From Paraglaciecola arctica BSs20135 (GTDB lineage: Bacteria > Pseudomonadota > Gammaproteobacteria > Enterobacterales > Alteromonadaceae): 64,000 nucleotides of DNA. The stretch lies in assembly GCF_000314995.1 (NCBI RefSeq), contig NZ_BAEO01000056.1, positions 62,001 through 126,000 of the forward strand, read 5' to 3'. The notes beneath the pieces were generated by a model. That model made no database searches. It was not told where the DNA came from and saw only the letters and a list, made by a program, of their open reading frames with translations. The translations under genes were made by a program, and so were the position numbers. Each line of letters opens with the position of its first letter. Position 1 is the first letter of the stretch. Of the stretch, positions 16,927 through 27,652 are shown in pieces.

Positions 16927-18504
16927 TTATTCCCACTCTATGGTAGCCGGTGGTTTACCTGATATATCGTAAACCACACGAGAAATCCCATCAATTTCAT
17001 TGATAATACGATTCGATACTTTACCTAAAAAGTCATAAGGTAAATGTGCCCAGTGAGCTGTCATAAAGTCTATAGTTTCTACAGCTCTTAATGACACCAC
17101 CCAATCGTACTTACGTACGTCACCCATTACACCAACAGATTTAACAGGTAAAAAGACCGTAAATGCTTGGCTGACTTTTTGGTACAAATCAGCTGCATGT
17201 AATTCATCAATAAAAATCGCATCGGCACGACGTAACAAATCACAATATTCTTTTTTCACTTCACCTAAAACCCGTACGCCCAAACCCGGCCCAGGGAAAG
17301 GATGACGATATAACATGTCGTAGGGTAAACCTAATTCTAAACCAATTTTGCGCACTTCATCTTTAAACAATTCACGCAGTGGTTCCACTAGCCCCATTTT
17401 CATATCTGCAGGCAATCCTCCCACGTTGTGATGAGATTTAATCACATGGGCTTTACCTGTGGCTGAAGCTGCAGACTCGATAACGTCAGGATAAATAGTG
17501 CCTTGTGCTAACCATTTGGCATCGACTAACTTTTTCGACTCTTCATCAAATACCTCAACAAAGATACGCCCAATAATTTTACGTTTAGCCTCAGGTTCAT
17601 CTGTTCCAGCTAGAGCATCTAGAAATCTATCTTCAGCTTCAATTTTGCGAATATTCAAACCAAAGTGATCGCCAAACATGTCCATTACTTGCTGGCCTTC
17701 ATTAAGACGCAACAAACCGTTATCAACAAATACACAAGTGAGGTTTTTACCAATAGCTCGATGTAACAGCATAGCCACAACAGAAGAATCGACACCGCCT
17801 GACAAACCCAGAATAACTTGGTCATCACCGATTTGTTTTTTCATTTTCTCGATGGCATTTTCGATAATGGCTGCTGGTGTCCACAGTTTCTCACAACCAC
17901 ATATGTCTAAAACAAAGTGCGATAAAATGCGCTCACCTTGGCGAGTGTGGGTGACTTCAGGGTGAAATTGCACACCGTAGAATTGTTTTTCTTTATTCAC
18001 AAACGCAGCAAATGGGCAGCTATCCGTCTTCGCCGTGGTTACAAACCCTGGAGGAGCAGCGCTGACCTTATCGCCGTGGCTCATCCACACATCAAGTAAG
18101 GCATTACCATTGGCACCTACGTGATCTTCAATGTTATTTAACAACGCCATGTCAGCAATCACTTCGACTTGAGCATAGCCAAATTCACGCTTATTTGAGC
18201 CTTGAACCGCACCGCCAAGTTGTTCAGCCATGACCTGCATGCCATAACAAATACCGAATACAGGCACACCTGCTTGATATACATACTCTGGCGCTCTAGG
18301 GGAGTTTTCGGCATGCACTGACTCAGGGCCACCAGATAAAATAATACCATTGGGGTTAAATTCACGAATTTGTTCTTCACTGACATCCCATGCCCAAAGT
18401 TCACAATAAACGCCAATTTCACGGACTCGACGTGCAATTAATTGAGTGTATTGCGATCCAAAATCGAGGATCAAAATACGTTGGTCATGGATATCTAAGC
18501 TCAT
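16927..18504 (-). CDS. guaA: GMP synthase (glutamine-hydrolysing)
   Basis: A 525-residue enzyme, exactly the E. coli length, that converts XMP to GMP with glutamine and ATP. N-terminal class I amidotransferase with nucleophile Cys86 in FGICYGMQ and the His/Glu pair in [13 protein letters not shown]-pyrophosphatase P-loop [10 protein letters not shown]-terminal dimerisation domain ending PPATIEWE. The ATG at 18504 ([16 protein letters not shown]) is chosen over an upstream in-frame ATG at 18540 because of family length. It lies 72 bp after guaB and forms the guaBA operon. Confidence 0.97.
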   Translation of the reverse strand: MSLDIHDQRILILDFGSQYTQLIARRVREIGVYCELWAWDVSEEQIREFNPNGIILSGGPESVHAENSPRAPEYVYQAGVPVFGICYGMQVMAEQLGGAVQGSNKREFGYAQVEVIADMALLNNIEDHVGANGNALLDVWMSHGDKVSAAPPGFVTTAKTDSCPFAAFVNKEKQFYGVQFHPEVTHTRQGERILSHFVLDICGCEKLWTPAAIIENAIEKMKKQIGDDQVILGLSGGVDSSVVAMLLHRAIGKNLTCVFVDNGLLRLNEGQQVMDMFGDHFGLNIRKIEAEDRFLDALAGTDEPEAKRKIIGRIFVEVFDEESKKLVDAKWLAQGTIYPDVIESAASATGKAHVIKSHHNVGGLPADMKMGLVEPLRELFKDEVRKIGLELGLPYDMLYRHPFPGPGLGVRVLGEVKKEYCDLLRRADAIFIDELHAADLYQKVSQAFTVFLPVKSVGVMGDVRKYDWVVSLRAVETIDFMTAHWAHLPYDFLGKVSNRIINEIDGISRVVYDISGKPPATIEWE

Positions 18505-18576
18505 TTGGTTACTCTTATAAAAATAAAATGTGAACGCCATTTGACCGGCAAACAGCGTTCATTTGAAATAAAGCAC

Positions 18577-20046
18577 TTACCCTAGGCGGTAGTTTGGTGC
18601 TTCTTTGGTAATACTCACATCATGCACATGGGACTCACCCATACCAGCTGCAGTCACTTTGACAAACTGTGATTTAGTGCGTAACTCTTCAATAGTTGCG
18701 CACCCCGTCAATCCCATCGCGGAGCGCAAGCCACCCATTTGTTGGTGAATAATGTTGGAGATTGGGCCTTTATAGGCCACGCGGCCTTCTATGCCTTCAG
18801 GAACAAGTTTTTCTGCACTTTTACTGTCTTGGAAATATCGATCAGAAGAACCATTACTTTGGTCCATTGCCCCCAAAGAGCCCATACCACGATAGGATTT
18901 ATAATAGCGACCTTGGTATAATTCAACTTCACCCGGCGCCTCTTCGGTTCCTGCCAGCAAACTACCAACCATCACACAGCTCGCGCCCGCAGCCAAAGCC
19001 TTTGCAATATCACCAGAAAAGCGAATACCGCCATCAGCAATCACCGGCACATCGGTACCTTTTAAGGCGTCAACCGCATCTGATACTGCAGTTATTTGCG
19101 GAACACCACAACCAGTTACAATTCGAGTGGTACATATTGACCCAGGGCCTATACCGACTTTAACTGCATCAACACCGGCATCAGCTAGAGCTTTAGCGCC
19201 TGCACCAGTTGCGACATTACCTGCAATTAGCTGCACGTCTGGATAGTCTTTACGTACCTTAGTGACACGGTCAATTACACCTTGAGAATGACCGTGAGAG
19301 GTATCAATCAGTAACACGTCAACACCAGCCTCGATTAGAGCTTTGATACGTTCATCGGTCCCAGGACCAACACTAACCGCTGCACCTACACGTAAGCGAC
19401 CCAACTCATCTTTACAAGCATTAGGTTTACTTTCTGCTTTTTGAAAATCTTTAACGGTGATCATGCCAGTTAGTTTAAATGCATCGTCTACCACTAGAAT
19501 TTTTTCTATACGGTGTTCATGCATTAACTCAAGCACTTGTTCTGAGGAGGCGCCTTCTTTGATTGTAACTAAGTCATTTTTCTTTGTCATAACGCTGGAA
19601 ATAGGTTGTTCTAAACTGTTTTCAAAACGTAAATCACGGCCAGTTACAATACCTATAAGGTTATTATCTTCATCTACTACAGGAAAACCAGAAAAGCCGT
19701 GTCTTTTACTCAAGGCATTAATTTCGCCAATGGTAGCGCTGGGCAGAACAGTAACTGGGTCAGACACCACGCCACTTTCGTATTTTTTCACCGTACGTAC
19801 ATGTTCTGCCTGCTGTTCTGGCGTCATGTTTTTATGAATAAATCCAATACCGCCTTCTTGCGCTAACGCAATAGCTAAACGCGCTTCGGAAACTGTGTCC
19901 ATTGCGGCAGAAACTAGGGGAATATTTAAACTTACACCACGAGTCAATCTTGTATTAAGATTGGCGGTATGAGGGAGAACAGTTGAGTGCCCTGGCACCA
20001 ACAAAACATCGTCAAACGTAAGGGCTTCTTTCGCGATCCTTAACAT
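18577..20046 (-). CDS. guaB: inosine-5'-monophosphate dehydrogenase
   Basis: A 489-residue TIM-barrel enzyme that oxidises IMP to XMP with NAD+, the first step to GMP. Two CBS domains are inserted at about 90-205 ([31 protein letters not shown]). The catalytic loop is [13 protein letters not shown] with the nucleophilic Cys, followed by [19 protein letters not shown] and the [13 protein letters not shown] loop. First gene of guaBA, divergent from xseA as in E. coli. I could not find a PurR-like operator in the 138-bp divergent region. Confidence 0.97.
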   Translation of the reverse strand: MLRIAKEALTFDDVLLVPGHSTVLPHTANLNTRLTRGVSLNIPLVSAAMDTVSEARLAIALAQEGGIGFIHKNMTPEQQAEHVRTVKKYESGVVSDPVTVLPSATIGEINALSKRHGFSGFPVVDEDNNLIGIVTGRDLRFENSLEQPISSVMTKKNDLVTIKEGASSEQVLELMHEHRIEKILVVDDAFKLTGMITVKDFQKAESKPNACKDELGRLRVGAAVSVGPGTDERIKALIEAGVDVLLIDTSHGHSQGVIDRVTKVRKDYPDVQLIAGNVATGAGAKALADAGVDAVKVGIGPGSICTTRIVTGCGVPQITAVSDAVDALKGTDVPVIADGGIRFSGDIAKALAAGASCVMVGSLLAGTEEAPGEVELYQGRYYKSYRGMGSLGAMDQSNGSSDRYFQDSKSAEKLVPEGIEGRVAYKGPISNIIHQQMGGLRSAMGLTGCATIEELRTKSQFVKVTAAGMGESHVHDVSITKEAPNYRLG

Positions 20047-20184
20047 GCAATATCACCTATAAATGCGGATTTAATTGCGGCGCAATTCTAACGGCTTTAG
20101 GCATATCAGTCTAGATATATATCAGAATTGCGAGTAAATCAGGTAAACTAATTGGCAATGTTATATTAGAGAACCCTGCAATCA

Positions 20185-21528
20185 ATGTTTCTTGCCCAAA
20201 CCACATCAAAAAATATCCTTACTGTTAGCAAACTTAATCGTTTAGCTCGCTCGGTTTTAGAAGCCGAAATTGGTCAGATTTGGCTGTCAGCTGAAATCTC
20301 GAATTTTGTCGCTGCTAGTTCTGGACATTGGTACTTCACCCTTAAGGATGATCGTGCCCAAGTCAAAGGGGCCATGTTTAAGGGTGCAAACCGTAAAGTG
20401 CATCAGAAACCTAAAGAAGGTGACAAGGTTTTAGTCAGAGCAAACATCAGCTTGTATGAGCCTAGAGGTGATTACCAAATTATTGTTGAGCATATGGAGC
20501 CAGAAGGTGAAGGGCAACTTAAACAACAATTCGAAATGTTAAAACGGCAGTTAGCCTCTGAAGGGATATTTGCCCAAGAATATAAAAAGCCAATACCTGA
20601 TACAGTATTAAGAGTAGGGGTAGTGACCTCCCCTACGGGTGCCGCATTGCATGATATATTAACTGTACTAAAACGCCGAAACCCTGCTATTGAAGTGGTT
20701 ATTTATCCTAGCCAAGTGCAAGGTGATAGTGCAGCGTCACTAATTTGTGCGGCTATAACTCTAGCCAACCTAAGAAACGAAGTGGATGTGTTAATTGTTG
20801 GCAGAGGCGGCGGTTCGTTAGAAGATTTGTGGTGTTTTAACAATGAACAAGTGGCCAGAACAATATTCGCCTCAACTATCCCCATAATCAGTGCAGTCGG
20901 TCACGAAATAGATGTGAGTATTGCAGATTTTGTGGCAGATATGCGTGCCCCAACCCCTTCAGCTGCTGCCGAATTGGTCAGTCAGGATCAATCGTCTCTG
21001 CACAATAAAATCTTAGTCCTTCAGGACAAATTACTGAAATCATATAATAGGTTACAACAAGAACTGAATCACCAGCATCGAACTGTAAAACAACGATTAT
21101 TGCAAAACCATCCACAAAAACAACTTGAGCAAAAAAGTCAGTATGTAGATCAATTGCAAACTGCTTTACAAAATGCCATTAAGCAAAACCTTTCTCAAGC
21201 GAATCAACAGCAACAACACATAAATAGCCGACTTTCCTTATCGTCTCCCCAAAAACTGCTACAACTGTATCAACAAAATTTACAGCAGTTGCAAACTAAA
21301 TTACAAAGAGGTTGCCAACTACTAGTAGATAACAAAAAGCAGAAATTATTTAATAACATGCATTTATTAGATACCGTCAGTCCATTAGCCACTTTAGCAA
21401 GGGGCTATAGCATCAGTTTTAAACAGGGCGAGATAGTTAAAAGCATTCAAAAAGTACAAGTTGGCGATACATTAGTTACCCGTTTAGAAGACGGTGAAAT
21501 ACGCAGTGAGATTAATCAAATCAATTAG
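20185..21528 (+). CDS. xseA: exodeoxyribonuclease VII large subunit
   Basis: A 447-residue subunit of the ExoVII single-strand nuclease. N-terminal OB fold (about 10-110, WLSAEISNFVAASSGHWYFTLKD), catalytic region (GVVTSPTGAALHDIL, VLIVGRGGGSLEDLW, SAVGHEIDVSI, DMRAPTPSAAAE) and a long Gln-rich coiled-coil region (about 270-400) that carries the small XseB subunits, then a short C-terminal segment LARGYSISF. Divergent from guaB. xseB is not nearby. Confidence 0.96.
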   Translation: MFLAQTTSKNILTVSKLNRLARSVLEAEIGQIWLSAEISNFVAASSGHWYFTLKDDRAQVKGAMFKGANRKVHQKPKEGDKVLVRANISLYEPRGDYQIIVEHMEPEGEGQLKQQFEMLKRQLASEGIFAQEYKKPIPDTVLRVGVVTSPTGAALHDILTVLKRRNPAIEVVIYPSQVQGDSAASLICAAITLANLRNEVDVLIVGRGGGSLEDLWCFNNEQVARTIFASTIPIISAVGHEIDVSIADFVADMRAPTPSAAAELVSQDQSSLHNKILVLQDKLLKSYNRLQQELNHQHRTVKQRLLQNHPQKQLEQKSQYVDQLQTALQNAIKQNLSQANQQQQHINSRLSLSSPQKLLQLYQQNLQQLQTKLQRGCQLLVDNKKQKLFNNMHLLDTVSPLATLARGYSISFKQGEIVKSIQKVQVGDTLVTRLEDGEIRSEINQIN

Positions 21529-21729
21529 TCTAGGCATTTACTTTAAGTAGCAAATCATAGGTCAGTCTTTCGATTTGCATACATTTTCTATCGACAAATG
21601 AATAAGCGAGAAGATAATTTCTCATATCTGTTGTTCATTCAATTTATATTTGGAATCGTTTATATTTTACGCTAAATTAACAGGGTAAGTTTTAGTTAGT
21701 ATTTAAATCAATAAAGGATTATTTTTATC

Positions 21730-22665
21730 ATGAAGGAAGGCATCTCTTTATCATCTTCAGATTCAGAACTGCTGAGTGCAATTATTTTAGTGGTTGACAA
21801 TAATCCCACCACCACCGACTTTTTAGTAAAAACGTTAAGCCCTTACTTTCGGGTTTTTTCTGCAGGGTCAGGCGAAGATGCCATTGGTTTTTGTGTCACT
21901 CATGCACCTGACTTGGTTATTCTAGATCTGCATATGCCTGTTTTAGATGGTTTGTTAACTTGTAAAATGCTCAAAACCATACCCACCATGCTCAATTGCC
22001 CCATAATGTTTTCGACTGCTGATACTTCTACTGAACAAGAAATGAAATGCTGGGATGCAGGTGCTACTGACTTTGTGAACAAACCCATAGTGGTTCAAAC
22101 CTTAGTTAAACGAGTTAGGGCACATGTTAAAGCTAAGCTACAAAAAGATAGTATCGAAAATAAGGTGTTTGTAGATCCTCAAACTGGCCTATACAACAGA
22201 CGATTTTTTAATGACTGTTACGACAAGCAAATTTACTTAGCGAAACGAAATGATGCACCATTATCCCTTGTTATGTTTGAATTGAAAAATATCGAATTAT
22301 TTGATGAACAACATACATCAGCAGTAGAAGCTAGGTATTTAAGGATAGTGGTGCAACTAATATCAGAACACTTGAGTCGCCCTACCGACACATTAATCAG
22401 GTATAGCGACAATGAATTTGCGGTCTTATTGCCCGATACTTACATATTTGGTGCCAAACATATTGTACAAAAAGTATTAAGCTCAATAGCTCAACACAAA
22501 AGCGAAGATGGCGATTTAACATTTGAACAAATAGATATTGCTGCGGGCATGGCTTCACTCGAAGCCTTACAAAAAAATACTAACTTAATCGAACTAGTAG
22601 AAAGAAACCTGTCACAAAATAAACTATCGGGCAATGCAATGGTGTCTCGTTATCATATCAACTAA
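21730..22665 (+). CDS. response regulator with a degenerate GGDEF domain
   Basis: A 311-residue two-domain protein. Receiver domain about 17-135: phospho-acceptor Asp66 in VILDLHMP, switch Thr near 96 and Lys118 in NKPI are kept, but the acidic pair is DN (23-24) rather than DD/ED. GGDEF-like domain about 147-308: the DPQTGLYNRRFF opening is intact, but the GGDEF loop is YSDNEF (225-230) and the metal-binding DxD region is ELK. It therefore probably cannot make c-di-GMP and may act as a phosphorylation-dependent binding protein. ATG 21730 lies after AAAGGA. Isolated gene with no adjacent kinase. Confidence 0.87.
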   Translation: MKEGISLSSSDSELLSAIILVVDNNPTTTDFLVKTLSPYFRVFSAGSGEDAIGFCVTHAPDLVILDLHMPVLDGLLTCKMLKTIPTMLNCPIMFSTADTSTEQEMKCWDAGATDFVNKPIVVQTLVKRVRAHVKAKLQKDSIENKVFVDPQTGLYNRRFFNDCYDKQIYLAKRNDAPLSLVMFELKNIELFDEQHTSAVEARYLRIVVQLISEHLSRPTDTLIRYSDNEFAVLLPDTYIFGAKHIVQKVLSSIAQHKSEDGDLTFEQIDIAAGMASLEALQKNTNLIELVERNLSQNKLSGNAMVSRYHIN

Positions 22666-22754
22666 AACAGTAGTTACCCGATTACTTTTATTTGTGACAT
22701 CAAGCAAGTCAATATCGTAGTTTTAATAGTATTTCCAAATGCAACTATACCTAA

Positions 22755-24206
22755 TTACTTAGCATTCTTATGCATACGCATAAGTTGTCTGCGTTTACGT
22801 CGCTGGGAATCATTCAGGGAGCTATGATCAGTTTCATAAGGATTTGCACCTTCCCTGAATTCAATTTTGATTGGTGTGCCCATCACTTTTAAGGATTTAC
22901 GGAAATAGTTCATCAAATATCGTTTATACGAATCTGGTAAGTCTTTTAACTGATTGCCATGAATAACGATAAGCGGCGGATTGTATCCACCAGCGTGGGC
23001 ATATTTCATTTTAACACGGCGACCACGTACCACTGGAGGCTGATGATCCTCTTGGGCCATATCCATAATACGTGTCAACATAGAGGTATTGACTCGTTTG
23101 GTGGCAGAGGCATAGGCTTCTTGCACCGATTCAAATAAGTGCCCAACTCCGGTGCCGTGTAAAGCAGAAATAAAGTGTAAGCGGGCAAAGTCAATAAAAC
23201 CTAAACGTCGGTCTAACTCCCGCTTGATTTCTTCTTTTACATCTTTATTTAGACCGTCCCACTTGTTTACGGCCACCACTAACGAACGACCGGCATTGAG
23301 AATAAAACCTAATAAACTTAAGTCTTGATCGGTAATGCCTTCTTGGGCGTCAACTACAAATAACACCACATTGGACTCTTCTATAGCTTGTAATGTTTTC
23401 ACAATAGAAAATTTTTCTATTGCTTCTGAGATATTTCTACGTCTTCGCACCCCAGCGGTATCAATCAGAATGTACTCTCTTCCATCCCGTTCCATGGGAA
23501 TAAAAATACTGTCTCGTGTAGTACCTGGTTCGTCATAGACTACGACACGTTCTTCGCCAAGAATACGATTTGTCAGAGTTGACTTACCCACATTGGGCTT
23601 ACCAACTATCGCTAACTTGATAGGTAGAGCTTGCAAATTGGCTAGTTGCTCATCGGCGTCTATCTCTTGAAGCTCTTCATCACTTTCTTCAGGAATGTGC
23701 ATATCGGGAAATTGCTCAGCTATGGGAGCAAGCGCACTTTGCAATAATTGTGTTACGCCTCTGCCATGAGCAGCAGCGATTTGATTAACGTCACCCAAAC
23801 CTAAGGCAAAGAAATCAGCACTTTCGCTATCCCCATCAATTCCATCAACTTTATTGGCGACCACGTAAACTGGTTTTTCTTGCTTACGTAAGTGCTCAGC
23901 AATACCTTGATCTGCCGCCGTCATACCGGTACGGGCATCAACTAAAAACAACACCACATCAGCTTCGATAATAGCCAACAAAGATTGTTCGGCCATAACT
24001 ACATCAATACCTTGTTCGTCACCACTTATACCACCGGTATCAACCACAATAAACTGCAGTCCTTCGTATTTGGCAGTACCGTATTTTCTATCCCGAGTTA
24101 AGCCGGGAAAATCAGCCACCAACGCGTCTCGTGTGCGGGTGAGACGATTAAACAAAGTGGATTTTCCAACATTTGGGCGGCCAACTAAGGCAACAACGGG
24201 TAACAT
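22755..24206 (-). CDS. der: ribosome biogenesis GTPase Der (EngA)
   Basis: A 483-residue GTPase with two tandem G domains and a C-terminal KH-like domain, needed for 50S assembly. First P-loop GRPNVGKST with DTGG and NKVD; second P-loop GKPNVGKST with DTAGVRRR and NKWD. The KH-like part ends [15 protein letters not shown] and a basic tail. Start at ATG 24206 ([12 protein letters not shown]), with AGGA about 9 bases upstream; an in-frame TTG seven codons earlier is less likely. Separated from the upstream gene bamB by a clear terminator. Confidence 0.97.
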   Translation of the reverse strand: MLPVVALVGRPNVGKSTLFNRLTRTRDALVADFPGLTRDRKYGTAKYEGLQFIVVDTGGISGDEQGIDVVMAEQSLLAIIEADVVLFLVDARTGMTAADQGIAEHLRKQEKPVYVVANKVDGIDGDSESADFFALGLGDVNQIAAAHGRGVTQLLQSALAPIAEQFPDMHIPEESDEELQEIDADEQLANLQALPIKLAIVGKPNVGKSTLTNRILGEERVVVYDEPGTTRDSIFIPMERDGREYILIDTAGVRRRRNISEAIEKFSIVKTLQAIEESNVVLFVVDAQEGITDQDLSLLGFILNAGRSLVVAVNKWDGLNKDVKEEIKRELDRRLGFIDFARLHFISALHGTGVGHLFESVQEAYASATKRVNTSMLTRIMDMAQEDHQPPVVRGRRVKMKYAHAGGYNPPLIVIHGNQLKDLPDSYKRYLMNYFRKSLKVMGTPIKIEFREGANPYETDHSSLNDSQRRKRRQLMRMHKNAK

Positions 24207-24225
24207 AAATACATATCCTATAGAC

Positions 24226-24260
24226 AAAAACGGCTTGGAAATATTCCAAGCCGTTAAAAA
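24226..24260 (-). terminator. intrinsic terminator after bamB
   Basis: A 12-bp perfect stem, AACGGCTTGGAA (24229-24240) with TTCCAAGCCGTT (24244-24255), 3-nt loop, five T following on the minus strand. It lies between bamB and der, so der needs its own promoter or read-through. Confidence 0.88.
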
Positions 24261-24303
24261 ATTATTGGTGCGATTCTTTAACGAAAATCACACAAAAATT
24301 AGT

Positions 24304-25551
24304 TTATGGTGTTTTGATAGCCACTAATTTACCATCTCTGGTTTGAGTGTATAAAGTGTCTCCATCCACTACCGGTGAGTGATAAATACTTTCATCTTCA
24401 TCATCATCGCCCACTTCTAAACGGGCGACAATTTTGCCATCAGCTTGGTCAAACCAATGCAAATAACCATATTTATCACCTGCCACTAAATAGTTTCCTA
24501 CAGGTGTAACGCCGGTCAACAAACGTTCTTTAAGAGCACCTTGGCTCCATAATTCAACACCATTACGACTATCTAATGCATACAAGTTGCTGTTTACATC
24601 AACTAAATATAGTGTGCTGCCCGACAATGACAAACGACGATAAGACTTGTATTCACGTTTCCAAATAACTCGCCCTGTACGCAATTCAACTGCGGCAAGC
24701 GTACCGTCATAAGAAATAACGTAAACATTACCTGCAGCCACCAAAGGTTCGCTATCGATATCTACAATTCGTTCTAACTCAGTCACACCAGTAGCAGCCG
24801 AAATAACTTGCTCCCATGCAGTCTGCCCGGTTTCAAGGATATTCACAATCAGTTTGCCAGTAGCAGTACCTATAATAGCCCCGCCGTTAACCGCCGCTGG
24901 TGAAGAAACCCCACGCAATGACAAAGGTGGTACATCGGCCTCTGTAGACCAAACTTCTTCGCCACTATCGGCATTCAAAGCAAAAATAAATCCAGATCCG
25001 GTATTAATTAGTACAATACCCGCTTCAATGGCTGGCGCCGCTAATACTTCGCCCTTAACCGTTGTGATCCATTTTTGTTCACCAGTATTTGCGTCTAGCG
25101 CTATCACTTCACCATTTTCAGTACCAAAAAAGACAGTTTCGTATGCAACACTGAGCCCGCCGGCAATTTTAGCTGATAGACCATTAGACCAGAGTTTTTT
25201 TATTCCAGAGGTCAATCCTTGTTCGTCGTAGGTCGCAAAATCTTTAGACCATATCTCTTTGCCTGTGGCTTGTTCAAAAGCACTAACGTTACCTTGTCGG
25301 TTTGCTGCAAACACTTTGTCATACGCCACTGCAGGACCAAGTTTTGAATAGAACTTACCAATACCGGCGCCTAAGTCTACAGACCAAACTTCCGTTGGAG
25401 TAAATTGTGCTTCAATAGGCTTAAGCCTGCGAATTTCTAACTCTTCTTCATCGTAAAACCAATTACTAATTGTGGTGCAGCTTGATAACAAAACTGAACT
25501 GGTTAACAGCAAGAATAAAAAAAAATGTTTCACTATTTTCACCTTAACCAT
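24304..25551 (-). CDS. bamB: outer membrane protein assembly factor BamB
   Basis: A lipoprotein of the BAM complex: signal peptide with lipobox LSSC, then an eight-bladed beta-propeller of PQQ-like repeats (for example GKEIWSKDF, GEQKWITTV, GEEVWSTEA, GRVIWKREY, GVELWSQGA). It helps BamA fold outer-membrane beta-barrels. The ATG at 25551 overlaps the yfgM stop by 8 bp, suggesting coupling; a GTG at 25533, with AAGG eight bases upstream and giving a compact signal MKHFFLFLL, is a credible alternative. The hisS-yfgM-bamB-der order is conserved in gammaproteobacteria. Confidence 0.94.
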   Translation of the reverse strand: MVKVKIVKHFFLFLLLTSSVLLSSCTTISNWFYDEEELEIRRLKPIEAQFTPTEVWSVDLGAGIGKFYSKLGPAVAYDKVFAANRQGNVSAFEQATGKEIWSKDFATYDEQGLTSGIKKLWSNGLSAKIAGGLSVAYETVFFGTENGEVIALDANTGEQKWITTVKGEVLAAPAIEAGIVLINTGSGFIFALNADSGEEVWSTEADVPPLSLRGVSSPAAVNGGAIIGTATGKLIVNILETGQTAWEQVISAATGVTELERIVDIDSEPLVAAGNVYVISYDGTLAAVELRTGRVIWKREYKSYRRLSLSGSTLYLVDVNSNLYALDSRNGVELWSQGALKERLLTGVTPVGNYLVAGDKYGYLHWFDQADGKIVARLEVGDDDEDESIYHSPVVDGDTLYTQTRDGKLVAIKTP

Positions 25552-26170
25552 TGGCTGCAATGGCTAAATTATCTAGCTTCATTTTTAAAACTGGATCACG
25601 TCCATTTGTTTCCAAAGCAGCGCTGTAAGCAGCTCTAGCTTTATCAAATAACTCTTGAGCTTGGTATACATCGCCCTTAATTTCTTGGCTTTGAGCTTTA
25701 AAAGCTTGATCGGTAACTTTGTCTGCACTTGCAATGGCTAGCTCGAATTCACCTTGTTCTATTTGAATACGAGCTAAACGAAGCTGTGCAACTGACTTAA
25801 CGGCTGATAACTTGGCATTGTCGGCCACGAATTCAAGTTGTTTGGCAGCTTCAGTTAAGTCTTTACGCTCGATGGCCTGTTGAGCCAATTCCAATGCCAT
25901 TAACATGGCATAACCAGTGCCACTATGGCTATCCATAAAGGTTTTAGCTTGACTGAAACCCGCTTCACCTTTTACTAATTCTTCTGAAGCTTTTTCATAA
26001 GCAAAAGAAGCTTGCTCTTTTGCTGCAATTTGTGAATCGTTATAATAACGCCAGCCCAAAAGACCACCCAAGCCCAAAAGTGCACCAATAACTAGTGCTA
26101 CACCATTCTCTTTCCAAAAGCGTTTAATGGCCTCGACTTGTTGCTCTTCTGTTTCGTACTGTTCCATCAT
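25544..26170 (-). CDS. yfgM: YfgM-like ancillary SecYEG translocon subunit (TPR protein)
   Basis: A 208-residue inner-membrane protein of the former UPF0070 family: cytoplasmic start ETEEQQVEAIKRFWKENG, one transmembrane helix (about 24-41, ALVIGALLGLGGLLGWRYY), then periplasmic tetratricopeptide-like helices. In E. coli YfgM partners PpiD at the Sec translocon and links export to periplasmic chaperones; ppiD is also in this window. Located between hisS and bamB, as in E. coli. Start at the first of two adjacent Met codons. Confidence 0.9.
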   Translation of the reverse strand: MMEQYETEEQQVEAIKRFWKENGVALVIGALLGLGGLLGWRYYNDSQIAAKEQASFAYEKASEELVKGEAGFSQAKTFMDSHSGTGYAMLMALELAQQAIERKDLTEAAKQLEFVADNAKLSAVKSVAQLRLARIQIEQGEFELAIASADKVTDQAFKAQSQEIKGDVYQAQELFDKARAAYSAALETNGRDPVLKMKLDNLAIAANG

Positions 26171-26239
26171 CCATTCCTCTGACTACATGGCTATATAAAA
26201 TTTGATAGCACATAATGTTAATTCAAAAAATTTACGCTG

Positions 26240-27520
26240 TTAGACGTTAAATAGCTTTTGCGTAAACTGTGTTAATTCGTTAATTGAAACTGTTTCTTGA
26301 GCTTGCTGCTCTCGCAAGTATTTAACGGCAACTTGCTGCGAGACCATCTCATCCTGACCTATGATTAAAGCAATACTGGCACCACTTTGATCAGCACGTT
26401 TCATCTGCTTTTTAAAATTCCCAGCGCCACAATGATTCATCACTTTTAGCTGCGGTAAATCATCTCTTAATGTTTCACTGACTTGTCTGGCATATAGTTC
26501 AACAGATTCATCCATGGCAGTAACATAAACATCAACTGGCGACTTTAGACTTTTGTCCAATTCCAATGCTTGTAGCATCAAGATTATACGCTCTAGTCCC
26601 ATGGCAAAACCTACGCCCTGAGTGGCTTTTCCACCAAGTTGTTCTACTAAACCGTCATAGCGTCCGCCAGCACATACTGTTCCCTGGGCACCTAAACTAT
26701 CAGTGACCCATTCAAATACAGTTCGATTATAATAATCCAGTCCACGCACCAATGCAGGATTGACCCGATATTGGATACCTAAGTTGTCTAAACGTTCACA
26801 CAAACCTTGAAAATGTTTGGCCGACTCTTCATCAAGGCAATCAATCAGTTTTGGTGCATCTTTTACGGCGTTTTGCACTTGTGGATTTTTACTATCAAGC
26901 ACTCGTAACGGGTTACTCTTGAGTCGTCTTAAGCTATCTTCATCCAACTCCGATTCCCGAGTTTTTAGAAAAGCTACTAACTGTTCTTTATAAGCCACTC
27001 TAGCCTCAGTAGAACCTAGAGAGTTAATTTCTAAAGTGACGTTTTCACTGATCCCAAACTTTTTCCACAACCTTGCACTAAGCAATATCACTTCAGCATC
27101 AATATCTGGCCCAGCTAAACCAAATACTTCTACACCAAATTGATGAAACTGCCTGTAACGTCCTTTTTGCGGGCGTTCATGGCGGAACATTTGGCCTATA
27201 TACCAGAGACGTTGTTGCTGGTTATACAATAAACCATGTTCATTTCCAGCTCGCACCACACAGGCTGTGCCTTCGGGTCGTAATGTGAGGCTGTCTGAGT
27301 TGCGATCGGCGAAGGTGTACATTTCTTTTTCGACTATATCGGTCACTTCACCAATAGAGCGTTTGAATAAATCGGTGCTTTCAACAATAGGCGTGCGGAT
27401 TTCTTGATAACCGTAACTGGCGACTACTTCGCGAATAGTAGATTCTACGTACTGCCAAAGCCCTGATTGAGTAGGCAAGCAGTCGTTCATTCCTCGAATA
27501 GCCTGAATTTGTTTCGACAC
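26240..27520 (-). CDS. hisS: histidyl-tRNA synthetase
   Basis: A 426-residue class II synthetase. Motif 2 ([18 protein letters not shown]), the His-binding loops [14 protein letters not shown] and AGGRYDGL, and motif 3 (GFAMGLERI) are all present, with a C-terminal anticodon-binding domain. I take GTG 27520 ([15 protein letters not shown]), which matches the E. coli N terminus; an in-frame TTG seven codons upstream would also work. A terminator-like hairpin lies 27-53 nt upstream of this start, in what must be the leader or the ispG read-through region. Confidence 0.95.
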   Translation of the reverse strand: MSKQIQAIRGMNDCLPTQSGLWQYVESTIREVVASYGYQEIRTPIVESTDLFKRSIGEVTDIVEKEMYTFADRNSDSLTLRPEGTACVVRAGNEHGLLYNQQQRLWYIGQMFRHERPQKGRYRQFHQFGVEVFGLAGPDIDAEVILLSARLWKKFGISENVTLEINSLGSTEARVAYKEQLVAFLKTRESELDEDSLRRLKSNPLRVLDSKNPQVQNAVKDAPKLIDCLDEESAKHFQGLCERLDNLGIQYRVNPALVRGLDYYNRTVFEWVTDSLGAQGTVCAGGRYDGLVEQLGGKATQGVGFAMGLERIILMLQALELDKSLKSPVDVYVTAMDESVELYARQVSETLRDDLPQLKVMNHCGAGNFKKQMKRADQSGASIALIIGQDEMVSQQVAVKYLREQQAQETVSINELTQFTQKLFNV

Positions 27521-27546
27521 TAAAAATAATCTCTTCTGCAATAATT

Positions 27547-27573
27547 AAAAAAGCCCCGCATTATAGGGACTTT
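27547..27573 (-). terminator. terminator-like hairpin between ispG and hisS
   Basis: On the minus strand AAGTCCC and GGGGCTT (one G-T pair) flank an 8-nt loop, followed by a run of six T. It lies about 80 nt after the ispG stop and only 27 nt before the hisS GTG, so no promoter can fit between it and hisS. It could work as an attenuator or partial terminator. Confidence 0.65.
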
Positions 27574-27652
27574 ATGGATAAACGTAAAATAATGAAGCTC
27601 AAAAACCCATAAAAAGTTAATGAAAATCTAGCTATAACAATTAGCTAGTGAA

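Noticed and set aside
20047-20184. Search for a PurR operator in the guaB-xseA gap and upstream of purL
   Set aside because: No ACGCAAACGTTTGCGT-like sequence was seen.
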